Position numbers and translations under genes: made by a program. Below are positions 16,583 through 24,770 of a DNA stretch of 64,000 nucleotides, in pieces (positions within the stretch are counted from its first letter, which is position 1; every line of letters starts with the position of its first letter). Under the pieces are notes generated by a model. The model worked only from the letters and a program-made list of their open reading frames with translations, was not told the origin of the DNA and made no database searches. Source of the DNA: Prevotella sp. (lineage in GTDB: Bacteria > Bacteroidota > Bacteroidia > Bacteroidales > Bacteroidaceae); NCBI GenBank assembly GCA_017934525.1, contig JAGBJJ010000036.1, forward strand, positions 51,836 through 115,835. Direction: 5' to 3'.

Positions 16583-17431
16583 ATGCTGAGTACAAAAGAA
16601 CTGGTCGACCAACTGATCGACCTGTCGTTTGCCGAAGACATCGGCGACGGCGACCACACCACGCTCTGCTGCATCCCCGAGGATGCCATGGGACGTTCGC
16701 ACCTGCTTATCAAGGAGGATGGCATACTGGCTGGCATAGAGGTGGCCAAGGAGGTGTTCCGCCGCTTCGACCCCGACATGCAGGTGGAGGTGTTGATGCC
16801 CGATGGCACTCCTGTGCACAAAGGCGATATCGCCATGGTGGTGTCAGGCCGTGTGCGCTCGCTGCTGCAGACGGAGCGTCTGATGCTCAACATCATGCAG
16901 CGCATGAGCGGCATTGCCACCATGACCCACCGTTATGTGGAGCGTCTGGAAGGCACCGGCACCCGTGTGCTCGACACGCGCAAGACGACACCGGGCATGC
17001 GCATGCTCGAGAAGCAGGCCGTGAAGATTGGCGGAGGAGTGAACCACCGCATCGGGCTCTTCGATATGATTCTGCTAAAGGATAACCATGTAGACTTTGC
17101 CGGAGGCATCAGAAACGCCATCGACCGTTGCCACCAATATCTGGAGGAAAAAGGTCTCGACTTGAAGATTGAGATTGAGGTGCGCTCGTTCGACGAGCTG
17201 CAGCAGGTGCTCGACCGCGGCGGCGTGAATCGCATCATGCTCGACAACTTCTCTGTGGCCGACACGAAGAAAGCTGTCGAGCTCATCGACCATCGGTATG
17301 AGACGGAGTCGAGCGGCGGCATCACCATCGACACCATACGTCAGTATGCCGAGCAGGGCGTCGACTTTGTCTCCGTAGGAGCTTTGACTCATTCGGTCAA
17401 GGGCTTAGACATGAGCTTCAAGGCTTGCTAA
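16583..17431 (+). CDS. nadC: Nicotinate-nucleotide pyrophosphorylase (quinolinate phosphoribosyltransferase)
   Basis: A 282-residue type II phosphoribosyltransferase, the usual NadC length. Conserved blocks are EDIGDGDHTT near the N-terminus, LNIMQRMSGIATMT, the active-site strand DTRKTTPGMRMLEKQAVKIG, the HRIGLFDMILLKDNH block and SVGALTHSVKGLDMS near the C-terminus. It turns quinolinate plus PRPP into nicotinate mononucleotide, CO2 and pyrophosphate in de novo NAD synthesis (cytoplasm). nadA and nadB are not in the window. A long hairpin at 17456-17529 ends the transcript. Confidence 0.96.
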   Translation: MLSTKELVDQLIDLSFAEDIGDGDHTTLCCIPEDAMGRSHLLIKEDGILAGIEVAKEVFRRFDPDMQVEVLMPDGTPVHKGDIAMVVSGRVRSLLQTERLMLNIMQRMSGIATMTHRYVERLEGTGTRVLDTRKTTPGMRMLEKQAVKIGGGVNHRIGLFDMILLKDNHVDFAGGIRNAIDRCHQYLEEKGLDLKIEIEVRSFDELQQVLDRGGVNRIMLDNFSVADTKKAVELIDHRYETESSGGITIDTIRQYAEQGVDFVSVGALTHSVKGLDMSFKAC

Positions 17432-17455
17432 GCGGGCACAGGGTATCTGTCTGGA

Positions 17456-17529
17456 AGCGCTGTTGCAAAAACCGCAGACGACTCCTCGGGAAATGGGGTA
17501 GGAGAGTCTGCGGTTGTTGCAACAGCGCT
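17456..17529. terminator. Very long bidirectional hairpin between nadC and the nucleotidyltransferase gene
   Basis: Left arm 17456-17486 and right arm 17500-17529 pair over about 30 bp with one mismatch and one bulged base; the arm ends are AGCGCTGTTGCAA / TTGCAACAGCGCT. The loop is 13 bases. It lies between convergent genes, 24 bases after nadC and 43 bases after the stop of the minus-strand gene, followed on the + strand by TTTCTT. It can serve both directions. The stem is about twice the length of an ordinary terminator. Confidence 0.75.
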
Positions 17530-17572
17530 TTCTTATGTGTGTGTTCTACTGGTTTCTGCGCATTTGTCTTTT

Positions 17573-18061
17573 TTATGGTCTGCATGCTCCTTCTGCGAGC
17601 CGTCTGAGTGTCAAGAGGTCGAACAGGTCCTTGGCCTGCGGCTCGTAGCCTGTGTGAAACAGGAGTTGCCCCTCGAGCGTGATGCAGCGTATGCGGCGGC
17701 CCTCGAAAATGGCCTCGCCGAAGTACTCTGGCTTAAACTCGTAGAAACCGCCCTCGCCGTCGGCCTGCCTCGCGCTGTCGTCGCTGCCTACCATGATGGG
17801 GTGTATGTCAATATCGCCCAGGCTTGGGTGCCGGAGCTCCATCCTGACGGGCAGCATGTCGTGGAGCGTGGTGAAGCCGTTGGCGCGCAAGAGGCTGACA
17901 GCCTGATGGGCCTGCGTCGCATCGAGGTCGATGTCAAGGTCTGCATGCTCTCTTGTCTGCTCTCCCGCCAGCGCATCTACGCCCCATCCGCCTTCTATCC
18001 AATAGCGTATGCCGGCGCGGTCCAGCAGGCTCAATATTTCAAGCAGTCCCTCTTTGGTCAT
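17573..18061 (-). CDS. Antibiotic-type nucleotidyltransferase (lincosamide/aminoglycoside family)
   Basis: A 162-residue protein of the DNA polymerase-beta-like nucleotidyltransferase superfamily, closest in look to the small LnuA/ANT(2'') enzymes. The hallmark is YWIEGGWGVDALAGEQTREH followed by Asp41-x-Asp43 (ADLDID), the metal-binding pair. A later IDIHPI strand could supply a third acidic position. The ATG at 18059-18061 is chosen because it overlaps the stop of the DUF3795 gene (ATGA), a translational-coupling arrangement; the longer in-frame reading covers DUF3795 coding sequence. Known relatives adenylylate antibiotics, but many are of unknown substrate. The upstream drug-sensor-like MerR gene fits a resistance role. 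Function is inferred, not shown. Confidence 0.75.
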   Translation of the reverse strand: MTKEGLLEILSLLDRAGIRYWIEGGWGVDALAGEQTREHADLDIDLDATQAHQAVSLLRANGFTTLHDMLPVRMELRHPSLGDIDIHPIMVGSDDSARQADGEGGFYEFKPEYFGEAIFEGRRIRCITLEGQLLFHTGYEPQAKDLFDLLTLRRLAEGACRP

Positions 18062-18420
18062 GGCTCTTGTGCCTCCATGCCTCTTTTCATAGTCATCTTC
18101 TCTTCCGCAGCCATCTTCTCGGCAAAGGCCTCTTCGCCATGCCTGCTGATATAGTCGATACAGGCTGCACGATTGCTGCCGAACAACAATGAGAAGACCT
18201 TGCCTATCAGGTTGTTGTGCGTGCTGCAGTCTCTCACTTCGATGCCACATTCAGCACAAGTGTGGATTCCCTTTGTCTGGCAGCACTTGCGTATGCGGCA
18301 CCACGTAGCTTTCTCGTGTTTGTGGCAGCCAGGGCATTTCTCACTCAGATATTTCTTGCATGCTCCGCAATACAGGCCGCAGGCGCCTATCAGCTGCGTG
18401 CTATCAATAATGGGTCTCAT
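18058..18420 (-). CDS. DUF3795 cysteine-rich protein
   Basis: A 120-residue protein that opens with the DUF3795 pattern IGACGLYCGACKKYLSEKC, then CPGC, CRIRKCC and CAECG. About a dozen cysteines in the first 70 residues suggest zinc or iron-sulfur binding. The rest is a helical, basic and methionine-rich tail. Cytoplasmic, function unknown. It is the middle gene of a three-gene unit: 37 bases after the MerR-type regulator and overlapping the nucleotidyltransferase start by 4 bases. Confidence 0.8.
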   Translation of the reverse strand: MRPIIDSTQLIGACGLYCGACKKYLSEKCPGCHKHEKATWCRIRKCCQTKGIHTCAECGIEVRDCSTHNNLIGKVFSLLFGSNRAACIDYISRHGEEAFAEKMAAEEKMTMKRGMEAQEP

Positions 18421-18457
18421 GGGTGTTGTAAGTGTTTTTAGGGGAATGTAAACGTTT

Positions 18458-19276
18458 TTATGTTGTGCTCACAGGCACCTGGATGATGGTAAGCCATTTC
18501 GCAGGGTTTTTCTGGTTCCATTGTCCGTCTACGTAGACGGTGCGGTGCGGGCCGCATATTTTGTAGCCATGCTCGTCGATATAGCGGAACACTTCGGCAA
18601 AATGGGCGCTGATGAGGTGGTACGGACCGTAGCACTTGATGCAGACGGCCATGGGTATCTCGTCGAACTGCTTGAAGTGGATGAGTTGCGAGTCGGGGCG
18701 CATCTCGTCAACCTGCACGCAATACTCCATGTCAACATGTTCGGATTTGTACTCCGTCTCATGATCAATGACGAAGCAATAGGCGGGTTGTGTGCGCCTG
18801 CATCCTAAGCGTTGTATCTCGGGGTCAATCACATTCTCACAGAGTGGGGTCAGATCTGCGTAGTGAGTCAGAATGCGGCGGTGGGAGGCGACAATGACTG
18901 CGGGCAGGCGCTGAATGAAAATTTTGTCGGCCTTGTCAATGTCTCGTTGATATTCGGCCACGGCCCGCAGGAATGTCAGCTGCTCTTGCATCCGGCCTAT
19001 CTGCTGCTCCACCTGCTTGATTTTCTCTTCAATCTGCGGGATGCTGGGTTTGTGGGTGCCCTCATTGAGCAGATAGCCTATCTCCTCCAGAATGAAGCCC
19101 ATGGCTTTCAGCCGCAAGATGCCATTCAATTGCCGCATCTGCGACACCTCGTAATATCGATAGCGGGTCCACTCGTCTACTTCGTTGGGCACCAGCAGTC
19201 CCAACTTCTCATAGTGTTTCAGTGTTTTCACCGTTACGTGGCAGAACTTCGAGAATTCGCCTATGGTCAGTCTCAT
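18458..19276 (-). CDS. MerR-family regulator with GyrI-like effector-binding domain
   Basis: A 272-residue transcription factor. The N-terminal winged helix has LTIGEFSKFCHVTVKTLKHY and TRYRYYEVSQMRQL, then a long dimerisation coiled coil (about 80-115, EEKIKQVEQQIGRMQEQLTF). The C-terminal half (about 120-272) is a GyrI/SOUL-like ligand-binding domain, as in BmrR-type sensors of drugs and cations. The ATG at 19274-19276 is preferred to a GTG five codons upstream. The gene is first in its unit; a 13-bp near-palindrome at 19336-19348 lies between its -33 and -7 elements, where MerR proteins bind. It likely controls its own operon (DUF3795, nucleotidyltransferase). Confidence 0.88.
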   Translation of the reverse strand: MRLTIGEFSKFCHVTVKTLKHYEKLGLLVPNEVDEWTRYRYYEVSQMRQLNGILRLKAMGFILEEIGYLLNEGTHKPSIPQIEEKIKQVEQQIGRMQEQLTFLRAVAEYQRDIDKADKIFIQRLPAVIVASHRRILTHYADLTPLCENVIDPEIQRLGCRRTQPAYCFVIDHETEYKSEHVDMEYCVQVDEMRPDSQLIHFKQFDEIPMAVCIKCYGPYHLISAHFAEVFRYIDEHGYKICGPHRTVYVDGQWNQKNPAKWLTIIQVPVSTT

Positions 19277-19321
19277 ACTCTTTGTCTTCACTGTCTCTTT
19301 TTGATTGATTCAAATTCGCAT

Positions 19322-19330
19322 GCAAAGATA
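19322..19330 (-). promoter_or_regulatory. Promoter -7 element of the MerR unit
   Basis: Minus strand TATCTTTGC, exact consensus, 46 bases before the ATG. The nearest TTTG (plus-strand 19356-19359) is 25 bases upstream, several bases longer than the usual 19-21. An over-long spacer is what MerR-controlled promoters typically have. Confidence 0.65.
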
Positions 19331-19335
19331 ATACT

Positions 19336-19348
19336 GTCCCTTAGGTAC
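19336..19348. promoter_or_regulatory. Candidate MerR operator
   Basis: GTCCCTTAGGTAC is a 13-bp inverted repeat with one mismatch per arm. It resembles the CCCTNAGGG-type core of operators bound by drug-sensing MerR proteins and lies inside the long promoter spacer of the MerR gene. Confidence 0.5.
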
Positions 19349-19404
19349 GAGTTGACAAACGTCTTGATTTTTTATAATTTATTCACATTTAAGAATGTGT
19401 TTAT

Positions 19405-20187
19405 TCATTTCTGCTGGGGCAGGACAGACCGTGTCATCCAGTACTGTCGCTCCTCATCAGTCATCTTTTCTATCGCATAGCGCAGAGCCGTGCGCGGCAT
19501 CTCATGAGCGTGGCAGCGCAGGAAGTCGCGCAGCAGGTCCATCGACACGCGTTTGCCCATCTCGCGCAACATCCAGCCCACGGCCTTGTGCATCAGGTCA
19601 TGCCGATGGTGCAGGTGCACCTCAGCGTAGCGTAGACACCACGACGCATCACCCATCTGTGAAGTCTTCCAGGTGCACACCATGCTTATGCGCTGCAGCC
19701 AAAGAACGGGACTGGCCGCAAGCGCATCGACCACCCTCAGTTTATAGTCGTTGTCACCCAGGGCCGACGGCAGCATCAGCCAGTGGCCCAGAATGTTTGG
19801 TGCCGACATGTCCACCAAGTCCCAGTTGTTAGCGCGCTCGGCATGACTCAGATAGAGCGTCAAGATGGCATCGCGCTTCTTTGTGGCCTCAGCGTCATGC
19901 ACCAGCCTTTTCGTGGTCAGCCGCTCGAACTGCCACACAAGCATCAACAATCCGCACAGCCTCACCTCATGCCAGCGGCACGCCAGCAGCAGGGGAATCT
20001 GCTCTATGGGAGTGTCCCTTACCACCGCCTTCACCACCTCGCGCGTCTGCGGCACTTTGAGACCCAGAAACTCGTCGCCATGGCCATACTGTCCCGGCGC
20101 AGTTTTGAAGAATCCCATCAACACCTGCCGCTGCGCTTCGTTGTGCAGCGACTCCAGGTGTGCAATGATCTCTTGTGCCGTCATCAT
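19405..20187 (-). CDS. DNA alkylation repair protein (AlkD-like HEAT-repeat glycosylase)
   Basis: A 260-residue all-helical protein of the AlkD/AlkC superfamily. Diagnostic blocks are FLGLKVPQTREV, RLCGLLMLVWQFE, NNWDLVDMSAPNILGHWL and HDLMHKAVGWMLREMGKR, with MPRTALRYAIEKM near the end. The NWDLVD tryptophan and aspartate correspond to catalytic positions of Bacillus AlkD. It excises bulky or positively charged N3/N7-alkylpurines without base flipping. It starts 2 bases after the superoxide dismutase stop codon and so shares its transcript. A second, more divergent relative is at 48185-48811. Confidence 0.9.
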   Translation of the reverse strand: MMTAQEIIAHLESLHNEAQRQVLMGFFKTAPGQYGHGDEFLGLKVPQTREVVKAVVRDTPIEQIPLLLACRWHEVRLCGLLMLVWQFERLTTKRLVHDAEATKKRDAILTLYLSHAERANNWDLVDMSAPNILGHWLMLPSALGDNDYKLRVVDALAASPVLWLQRISMVCTWKTSQMGDASWCLRYAEVHLHHRHDLMHKAVGWMLREMGKRVSMDLLRDFLRCHAHEMPRTALRYAIEKMTDEERQYWMTRSVLPQQK

Positions 20188-20189
20188 GG

Positions 20190-20774
20190 TCAGACAAAGC
20201 GGCGGTTTATCTCGTCCCAGTCAATTAGCTGCCACATGGCTGTCAGGTGGTCGGGACGACGGTTCTGATAGTCCAGATAGTACGCATGCTCCCACACGTC
20301 GAAGGTGAGCAGTGGATTGAGGCCCTTCGTCAGCGGGTTGGCGGCGTTAGGCTCCTGGGTGACAACGAGCTTGCCGTCTTTGTCGGCCGAGAGCCACACC
20401 CAGCCGGAGCCGAACAGCGTGGCGCCCTTTTTCTGCATCTCATCCTTCAGGGCGTCGAACGAGCCGAACTGGCGGCTGATGGCCTCGGCCATTTGTCCCG
20501 TCGGAAGATTATTCTCTCTCGGAGCCCGCAACTGCGTGAAGTACAGGTTGTGGTTCAGTATCTGTCCGGCATTGTTGAAAATGCCCCCTTCGCTCTTGCA
20601 CACTATCTCTTCCAAGGTCAGCTCTTCCATCCCACTGCCTGGCAGCAGGGCATTCAGGTTATTTACGTATGCCTGCAGATGCTTCCCGTGGTGGAAGCTG
20701 ATGGTTTCGGCACTAATCACGGGCTCCAGAGCGTCAGGAGCATAAGGCAGTTGTATCAATTCAAACTTCGTCAT
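20190..20774 (-). CDS. sodB: Superoxide dismutase, Fe/Mn family
   Basis: A 194-residue cytoplasmic SOD. Metal ligands are visible: His28 (SFHHGKH), His75 (QILNHNLYF), Asp159 (LTFDVWEH) and His163. Gln70-71 region NNAGQILNH matches the arrangement of the Porphyromonas gingivalis type that can use either iron or manganese, so metal choice cannot be fixed from sequence. It converts superoxide to peroxide and oxygen, protecting oxygen-sensitive enzymes such as the nearby pyruvate:ferredoxin oxidoreductase. It has a strong promoter at 20815 and is followed by the AlkD-like gene. Confidence 0.95.
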   Translation of the reverse strand: MTKFELIQLPYAPDALEPVISAETISFHHGKHLQAYVNNLNALLPGSGMEELTLEEIVCKSEGGIFNNAGQILNHNLYFTQLRAPRENNLPTGQMAEAISRQFGSFDALKDEMQKKGATLFGSGWVWLSADKDGKLVVTQEPNAANPLTKGLNPLLTFDVWEHAYYLDYQNRRPDHLTAMWQLIDWDEINRRFV

Positions 20775-20814
20775 ACTGTAATAAAGTATTTAGTGAATAT
20801 GTTAAGTTCGCCCA

Positions 20815-20822
20815 CAAAGATA
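20815..20822 (-). promoter_or_regulatory. Promoter of sodB
   Basis: Minus strand TATCTTTG (-7) with TTTG (plus-strand 20843-20846) exactly 20 bases upstream. Close to ideal for a Bacteroidota promoter; 40 bases before the start codon. Confidence 0.8.
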
Positions 20823-20869
20823 CGCTAATTCTTTCATACGCCCAAATCTTTGAGGGAAATTTTGAATGT

Positions 20870-20995
20870 TTAAAACCAAAAAGCTCTGCATTCATAATAA
20901 CTCTGCGTGAAGAACGAGCTGACAACGGCGGTGAGCACGGTGATGACAATCTGAGCGATGGTCTTTCATGTCTTCAAGTCTTTTGGAATCTTCAT
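20870..20995 (-). pseudogene. Smalltalk-family small protein, nonsense-mutated
   Basis: In the 375-base gap between sodB and the PFOR gene, the minus strand reads an ATG at 20993-20995, MKIPKDLKT, an in-frame TGA at 20966-20968, then KTIAQIVITVLTAVVSSFFT and QSYYECRAFWF to a TAA at 20870. The pattern (charged start, Trp-Lys-Thr, one hydrophobic helix with LTA) is that of the roughly 30-residue 'smalltalk' proteins of Bacteroidota; the TGA stands where the family has Trp (TGG), so a single base change explains the break. The C-terminal tail is also longer than usual. Smalltalk genes usually travel with amidase or HU-like genes; neither is here, so this looks like a relic. Family call is from memory of the pattern. 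Confidence 0.5.
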
Positions 20996-21083
20996 AAGTA
21001 TAGAGTGAGATGGTCTTCTCAATGTCAGCTCACCACCTGGCGGTTTTGCCATGAAGCGACGCAGCACAGCGGTAAAATGACAA

Positions 21084-21119
21084 AAGCGGCGCACCCGCCT
21101 TGATGGGGATGCGCCGCTT
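21084..21119. terminator. Bidirectional terminator after the PFOR gene
   Basis: Stem AAGCGGCGC (21084-21092) / GCGCCGCTT (21111-21119), extended by CCC/GGG. T-runs flank it on both strands (CTTTTT on +, TTTTGTC on -). It follows the PFOR stop codon by 30 bases on the minus strand. Confidence 0.8.
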
Positions 21120-21149
21120 CTTTTTGATGCATGTTGTTGCCTGTGGGAC

Positions 21150-24100
21150 TTACTGGATGGTCCAGTCTTCCTGCGACTTGCGCAGATAGTCCTTGTAGCG
21201 GATGCGGGCAGAGCGCTTCGTGTTGGCGAAGAGCTCTTCGGCCTCGTCGGGGAAGAGCTTGTGCACGGAGTTGTAACGCACCTCGCCCATAAGGAAGTCG
21301 TGGAACTTGCTCCAGTCGGGTTCCTTCGAGTCGAGCACGAAAGGCGTCTTGCCGTCCTTGACCAGCTCGGGGTTGAAGCGCCACAGATGCCAGTAGCCGC
21401 ACTCCACAGCCTTCTTCTCCTCTTCCTGGCTCTTGCCCATGCCGGCTTTCAGACCGTGGTTGATGCAGGGTGCATAGGCAATGATGACGCTGGGACCGGG
21501 ATAGGCTTCGGCCTCGCGGATGGCACGCAGACACTGGGCATGGTCGGCACCCATGGCTATCTGGGCCACATAGACATAGCCGTAGCTGCAAGCGATAAGT
21601 CCGAGGTCCTTCTTGCGCACCCGCTTGCCGCGGGCGGCAAACTGGGCGATGGCTCCCATAGGCGTGGCCTTGGAGGCCTGGCCGCCGGTGTTTGAGTATA
21701 CCTCAGTGTCGAGCACGAGAATGTTGATGTCCTCGCCGCTGGCGATGACGTGGTCAAGACCGCCGTAGCCGATGTCGTAGCTGGCGCCGTCGCCGCCGAT
21801 AATCCACTGCGAGCGCTTCACAAGATAGTGGTCGAGCGTGGTGAGTTCCTGGCAGAACGAGCAGCCTGCCTCGGCACGGCTGTGAATATACTTGCGCAGC
21901 TTCGGGGCGAGCTCGATAGTCTTCTCGGCGTTCTCGCGGTTCTCAATCCACTCCTTGGCCATGGCACGGAAGGCGGCAGGACATGCTTCCTGTGTGGCCA
22001 GCGTCAGCAGATTGGCCACACGCTGCTTCATCTTCTTGTTGGCCAGCACCATGCCCATGCCGAACTCGCAGAAGTCCTCAAACAGCGAGTTGTTGAAAGC
22101 CGGACCTTGCCCCTTGGCATTGGTGGTGTAGGGTGTGGATGGGCTCGATGCCGAGTAGATGCTGGAGCAGCCGGTGGCGTTGGCTATCATTTCGCGGTCG
22201 CCGAAGAGCTGGCTGATGAGCTTCACGTAGGGCGTCTCGCCGCAACCGGCACAGGCACCCGAGAACTCGAACAGCGGCTGGGCGAACTGCGAGTTCTTGA
22301 CATTCTGCTTGATGTCTACAAGATGCTGCTTCGACTTCACTTTCTTCACGCAGTAGTCCCACTTCATCGACTCCGTCTTCACGTTCTCGTCGTAGGGATT
22401 GAAAGGCACCATCGTCAGAGCCTTGCCCGTCTTCGGATTGCCCGGACAGATGTCGGCGCAGTTGCCGCAGCCGAGGCAGTCGAGCACAGAGACCTGAATG
22501 GCGAAATGCATGCCCTTCATGGCGGCAGGAGCCTTCATCTCGATGGTATTGCCCTCGTAGCCCTTCAGTTCCTTATTGTCGAACACGAACGGGCGAATGG
22601 CAGCGTGCGGGCATACAAAGGCACACTGGTTGCACTGTATGCAGTTGTCGATGTTCCATACGGGCACCATGGTCTCCACACCGCGCTTCTCATAGGCTGC
22701 AGTACCCGTCTGCCACGTGCCGTCTACGGTGTTGTGCTTTACGAAGTCGCTCACCTTCAGATATTCGCCCACCTGATGGTTCAGCGGGCGCACCAGCTCC
22801 TTGATGAAGGCAGGAGCATCGTCTTCCACCACTTCGTCGTCGGGCAGGTTGGCCCAGTCGGGGTCAATCTCCAGTTGTACGTATTCACCGCCACGGTTGA
22901 CGGCAGCGTAGTTCTTGTTGACCACGTCCTCGCCCTTCTTTCCGTAGGATTTCATGATAGCCTCCTTCATCTTGTCGACAGCGAGGTCGACGGGTATGAC
23001 ACCCGTGATGCGGAAGAAGGCCGACTGCAGGATCGTGTTAGTGCGGTTGCCCAGGCCTATCTCCTGTGCTATCTTGGTGGCGTTGATGATATAGACCGTG
23101 ATATTGTTCTGTGCGAAGTAGCGCTTCACCTTGTTGGGTATGAACTTGATGAGTTCGTCGCCTTCAAAGATGGTGTTGAGCAGGAAGATGCCGTTCTTCT
23201 GCAAGCCACGGGTGACGTCGTACATGTGGAGGTAAGCCTGCACATGGCATGCCACGAAGTTAGGCGTGGTGACGAAATAGGTGGAGCGGATGGGGGTGTC
23301 GCCGAAGCGCAGGTGCGAACAGGTGTAGCCGCCCGACTTCTTCGAGTCGTAGTCGAAGTAGGCCTGGCAGTACTTGTCGGTGTTGTTACCGATGATCTTC
23401 ACCGAGTTCTTGTTGGCGCCCACCGTGCCGTCAGCACCAATGCCAAAGAACTTGGCCTGGAACATGCCTTCGCCGCCGAGGGGAATCTCCTCCACCTCAG
23501 GAAGATTGGTGAAGGTGACGTCGTCGATGATGCCCAGCGTGAAGTGGTTCTTGGGCTCAGGCAGCGCAAGGTTGTTAAACACGGCGATGATCTGCGCAGG
23601 TGTGGTGTCACGCGAACCGAGGCCGTAGCGTCCGCCTACGATGAGCGGGCGCTCTTCAGACTCGTAGAAGGCATCCTTCACGTCCAGATAGAGCGGCTCG
23701 CCGTTGGCACCAGGCTCCTTGGTACGGTCAAGCACGGCTATGCGCTTCACCGTCTTTGGAACGGCAGCCAGCAGGTGCTTCACCGAGAAGGGACGATAGA
23801 GATGGACGCTGATCATGCCCACCTTCTGACCCTGGGCATTCAGGTAGTCGATGGCCTCACGGGCAGCATCGGTGGCCGAGCCCATGAGGATAATCATACG
23901 GTCGGCATCTTCAGCACCGTAGTATGAGAAGAGGTGATACTCGCGGCCGGTAATGTTTGAAATCTCACCCAGATACTTCTCTACCACATCGGGCACCCTG
24001 TTGTAGTAGCTGTTGCAGGCCTCGCGGTGGGTGAAGAACGACTCGGGATTCTCGGCCGTGCCACGCGTGACGGGACGCTCAGGCGACATGGCGCGCTCGC

Positions 24101-24716
24101 GGAACCGCTTGATATAGTCGGGGTTTACCAGCGGGCGGATGTCTTCCTGGTCCATGAGCTCCACCTTGTGGTACTCATGAGAGGTGCGGAAACCATCGAA
24201 GAAGTTAATGAAGGGCACGCACGTCTCGAGCGTGGCCAGATGGGCCACGGCCGTCAAGTCCATGACCTCCTGCACGGAGCCTTCGCAGAGCATGGCAAAG
24301 CCAGTCTGGCGGCAGGCCATCACATCCTGGTGGTCGCCAAAGATGCAAAGAGCGTGTGAGGCCAGCGTGCGTGCAGATACGTCGAATACACAGGGGATGA
24401 GCTCGCCTGCAATCTTGTACATGTTGGGAATCATCAGGAGTAGACCCTGAGAGGCCGTGAATGTGGTGGTGAGCGCACCAGCCTGCAGCGAGCCGTGGAC
24501 GGCACCGGCGGCACCAGCCTCCGACTGCATTTCCTGAACTGAGACGGTCTGCCCCCAGAGGTTTTTGCGGCCACGGGCAGCCCATTCGTCGACGTGCTCC
24601 GCCATAGGCGAAGACGGGGTGATGGGGTAGATAGCAGCTACCTCAGAGAACATGTAGCTCACGTGAGCCGCAGCCTCGTTACCATCACAGGTGATAAATT
24701 TTTTTTCTTTTGCCAT
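21150..24716 (-). CDS. nifJ: Pyruvate:ferredoxin (flavodoxin) oxidoreductase, single-chain
   Basis: A 1188-residue fused PFOR. Domains in order: pyrimidine-binding/alpha domain (YPITPSSPMAEHVDEWA near residue 30), the gamma domain (about 420-640), a 2[4Fe-4S] ferredoxin domain (CIQCNQCAFVCP and CLGCGNCADICPGNP), and the TPP-binding beta domain (GDGASYDIGYGG, SNTGGQASKATP). The CAGCGETPYVKL segment supplies cysteines of the proximal cluster. It oxidises pyruvate with CoA to acetyl-CoA and CO2 and reduces ferredoxin, the central step of energy metabolism in strict anaerobes. The ATG at 24714-24716 (MAKEKKFIT) is preferred to one four codons upstream. Cytoplasmic and oxygen-sensitive; sodB lies just downstream on the same strand. 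Confidence 0.96.
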   Translation of the reverse strand: MAKEKKFITCDGNEAAAHVSYMFSEVAAIYPITPSSPMAEHVDEWAARGRKNLWGQTVSVQEMQSEAGAAGAVHGSLQAGALTTTFTASQGLLLMIPNMYKIAGELIPCVFDVSARTLASHALCIFGDHQDVMACRQTGFAMLCEGSVQEVMDLTAVAHLATLETCVPFINFFDGFRTSHEYHKVELMDQEDIRPLVNPDYIKRFRERAMSPERPVTRGTAENPESFFTHREACNSYYNRVPDVVEKYLGEISNITGREYHLFSYYGAEDADRMIILMGSATDAAREAIDYLNAQGQKVGMISVHLYRPFSVKHLLAAVPKTVKRIAVLDRTKEPGANGEPLYLDVKDAFYESEERPLIVGGRYGLGSRDTTPAQIIAVFNNLALPEPKNHFTLGIIDDVTFTNLPEVEEIPLGGEGMFQAKFFGIGADGTVGANKNSVKIIGNNTDKYCQAYFDYDSKKSGGYTCSHLRFGDTPIRSTYFVTTPNFVACHVQAYLHMYDVTRGLQKNGIFLLNTIFEGDELIKFIPNKVKRYFAQNNITVYIINATKIAQEIGLGNRTNTILQSAFFRITGVIPVDLAVDKMKEAIMKSYGKKGEDVVNKNYAAVNRGGEYVQLEIDPDWANLPDDEVVEDDAPAFIKELVRPLNHQVGEYLKVSDFVKHNTVDGTWQTGTAAYEKRGVETMVPVWNIDNCIQCNQCAFVCPHAAIRPFVFDNKELKGYEGNTIEMKAPAAMKGMHFAIQVSVLDCLGCGNCADICPGNPKTGKALTMVPFNPYDENVKTESMKWDYCVKKVKSKQHLVDIKQNVKNSQFAQPLFEFSGACAGCGETPYVKLISQLFGDREMIANATGCSSIYSASSPSTPYTTNAKGQGPAFNNSLFEDFCEFGMGMVLANKKMKQRVANLLTLATQEACPAAFRAMAKEWIENRENAEKTIELAPKLRKYIHSRAEAGCSFCQELTTLDHYLVKRSQWIIGGDGASYDIGYGGLDHVIASGEDINILVLDTEVYSNTGGQASKATPMGAIAQFAARGKRVRKKDLGLIACSYGYVYVAQIAMGADHAQCLRAIREAEAYPGPSVIIAYAPCINHGLKAGMGKSQEEEKKAVECGYWHLWRFNPELVKDGKTPFVLDSKEPDWSKFHDFLMGEVRYNSVHKLFPDEAEELFANTKRSARIRYKDYLRKSQEDWTIQ

Positions 24717-24770
24717 TTGTTTTAACAAATTGTACGTTTAATCTTTGTTACCTTATTTTCTATATCTGTT

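Noticed and set aside
20966-20968. Recoding of the TGA in the smalltalk frame (selenocysteine or tryptophan)
   Set aside because: No SECIS-like hairpin follows, and Bacteroidota use TGA as stop; a nonsense mutation is simpler.
21750-23927. A 725-codon open frame antisense to the PFOR gene
   Set aside because: Same cause: GC-biased codons leave the antisense frame free of stops. The translation is Val/His/Arg-rich without motifs.
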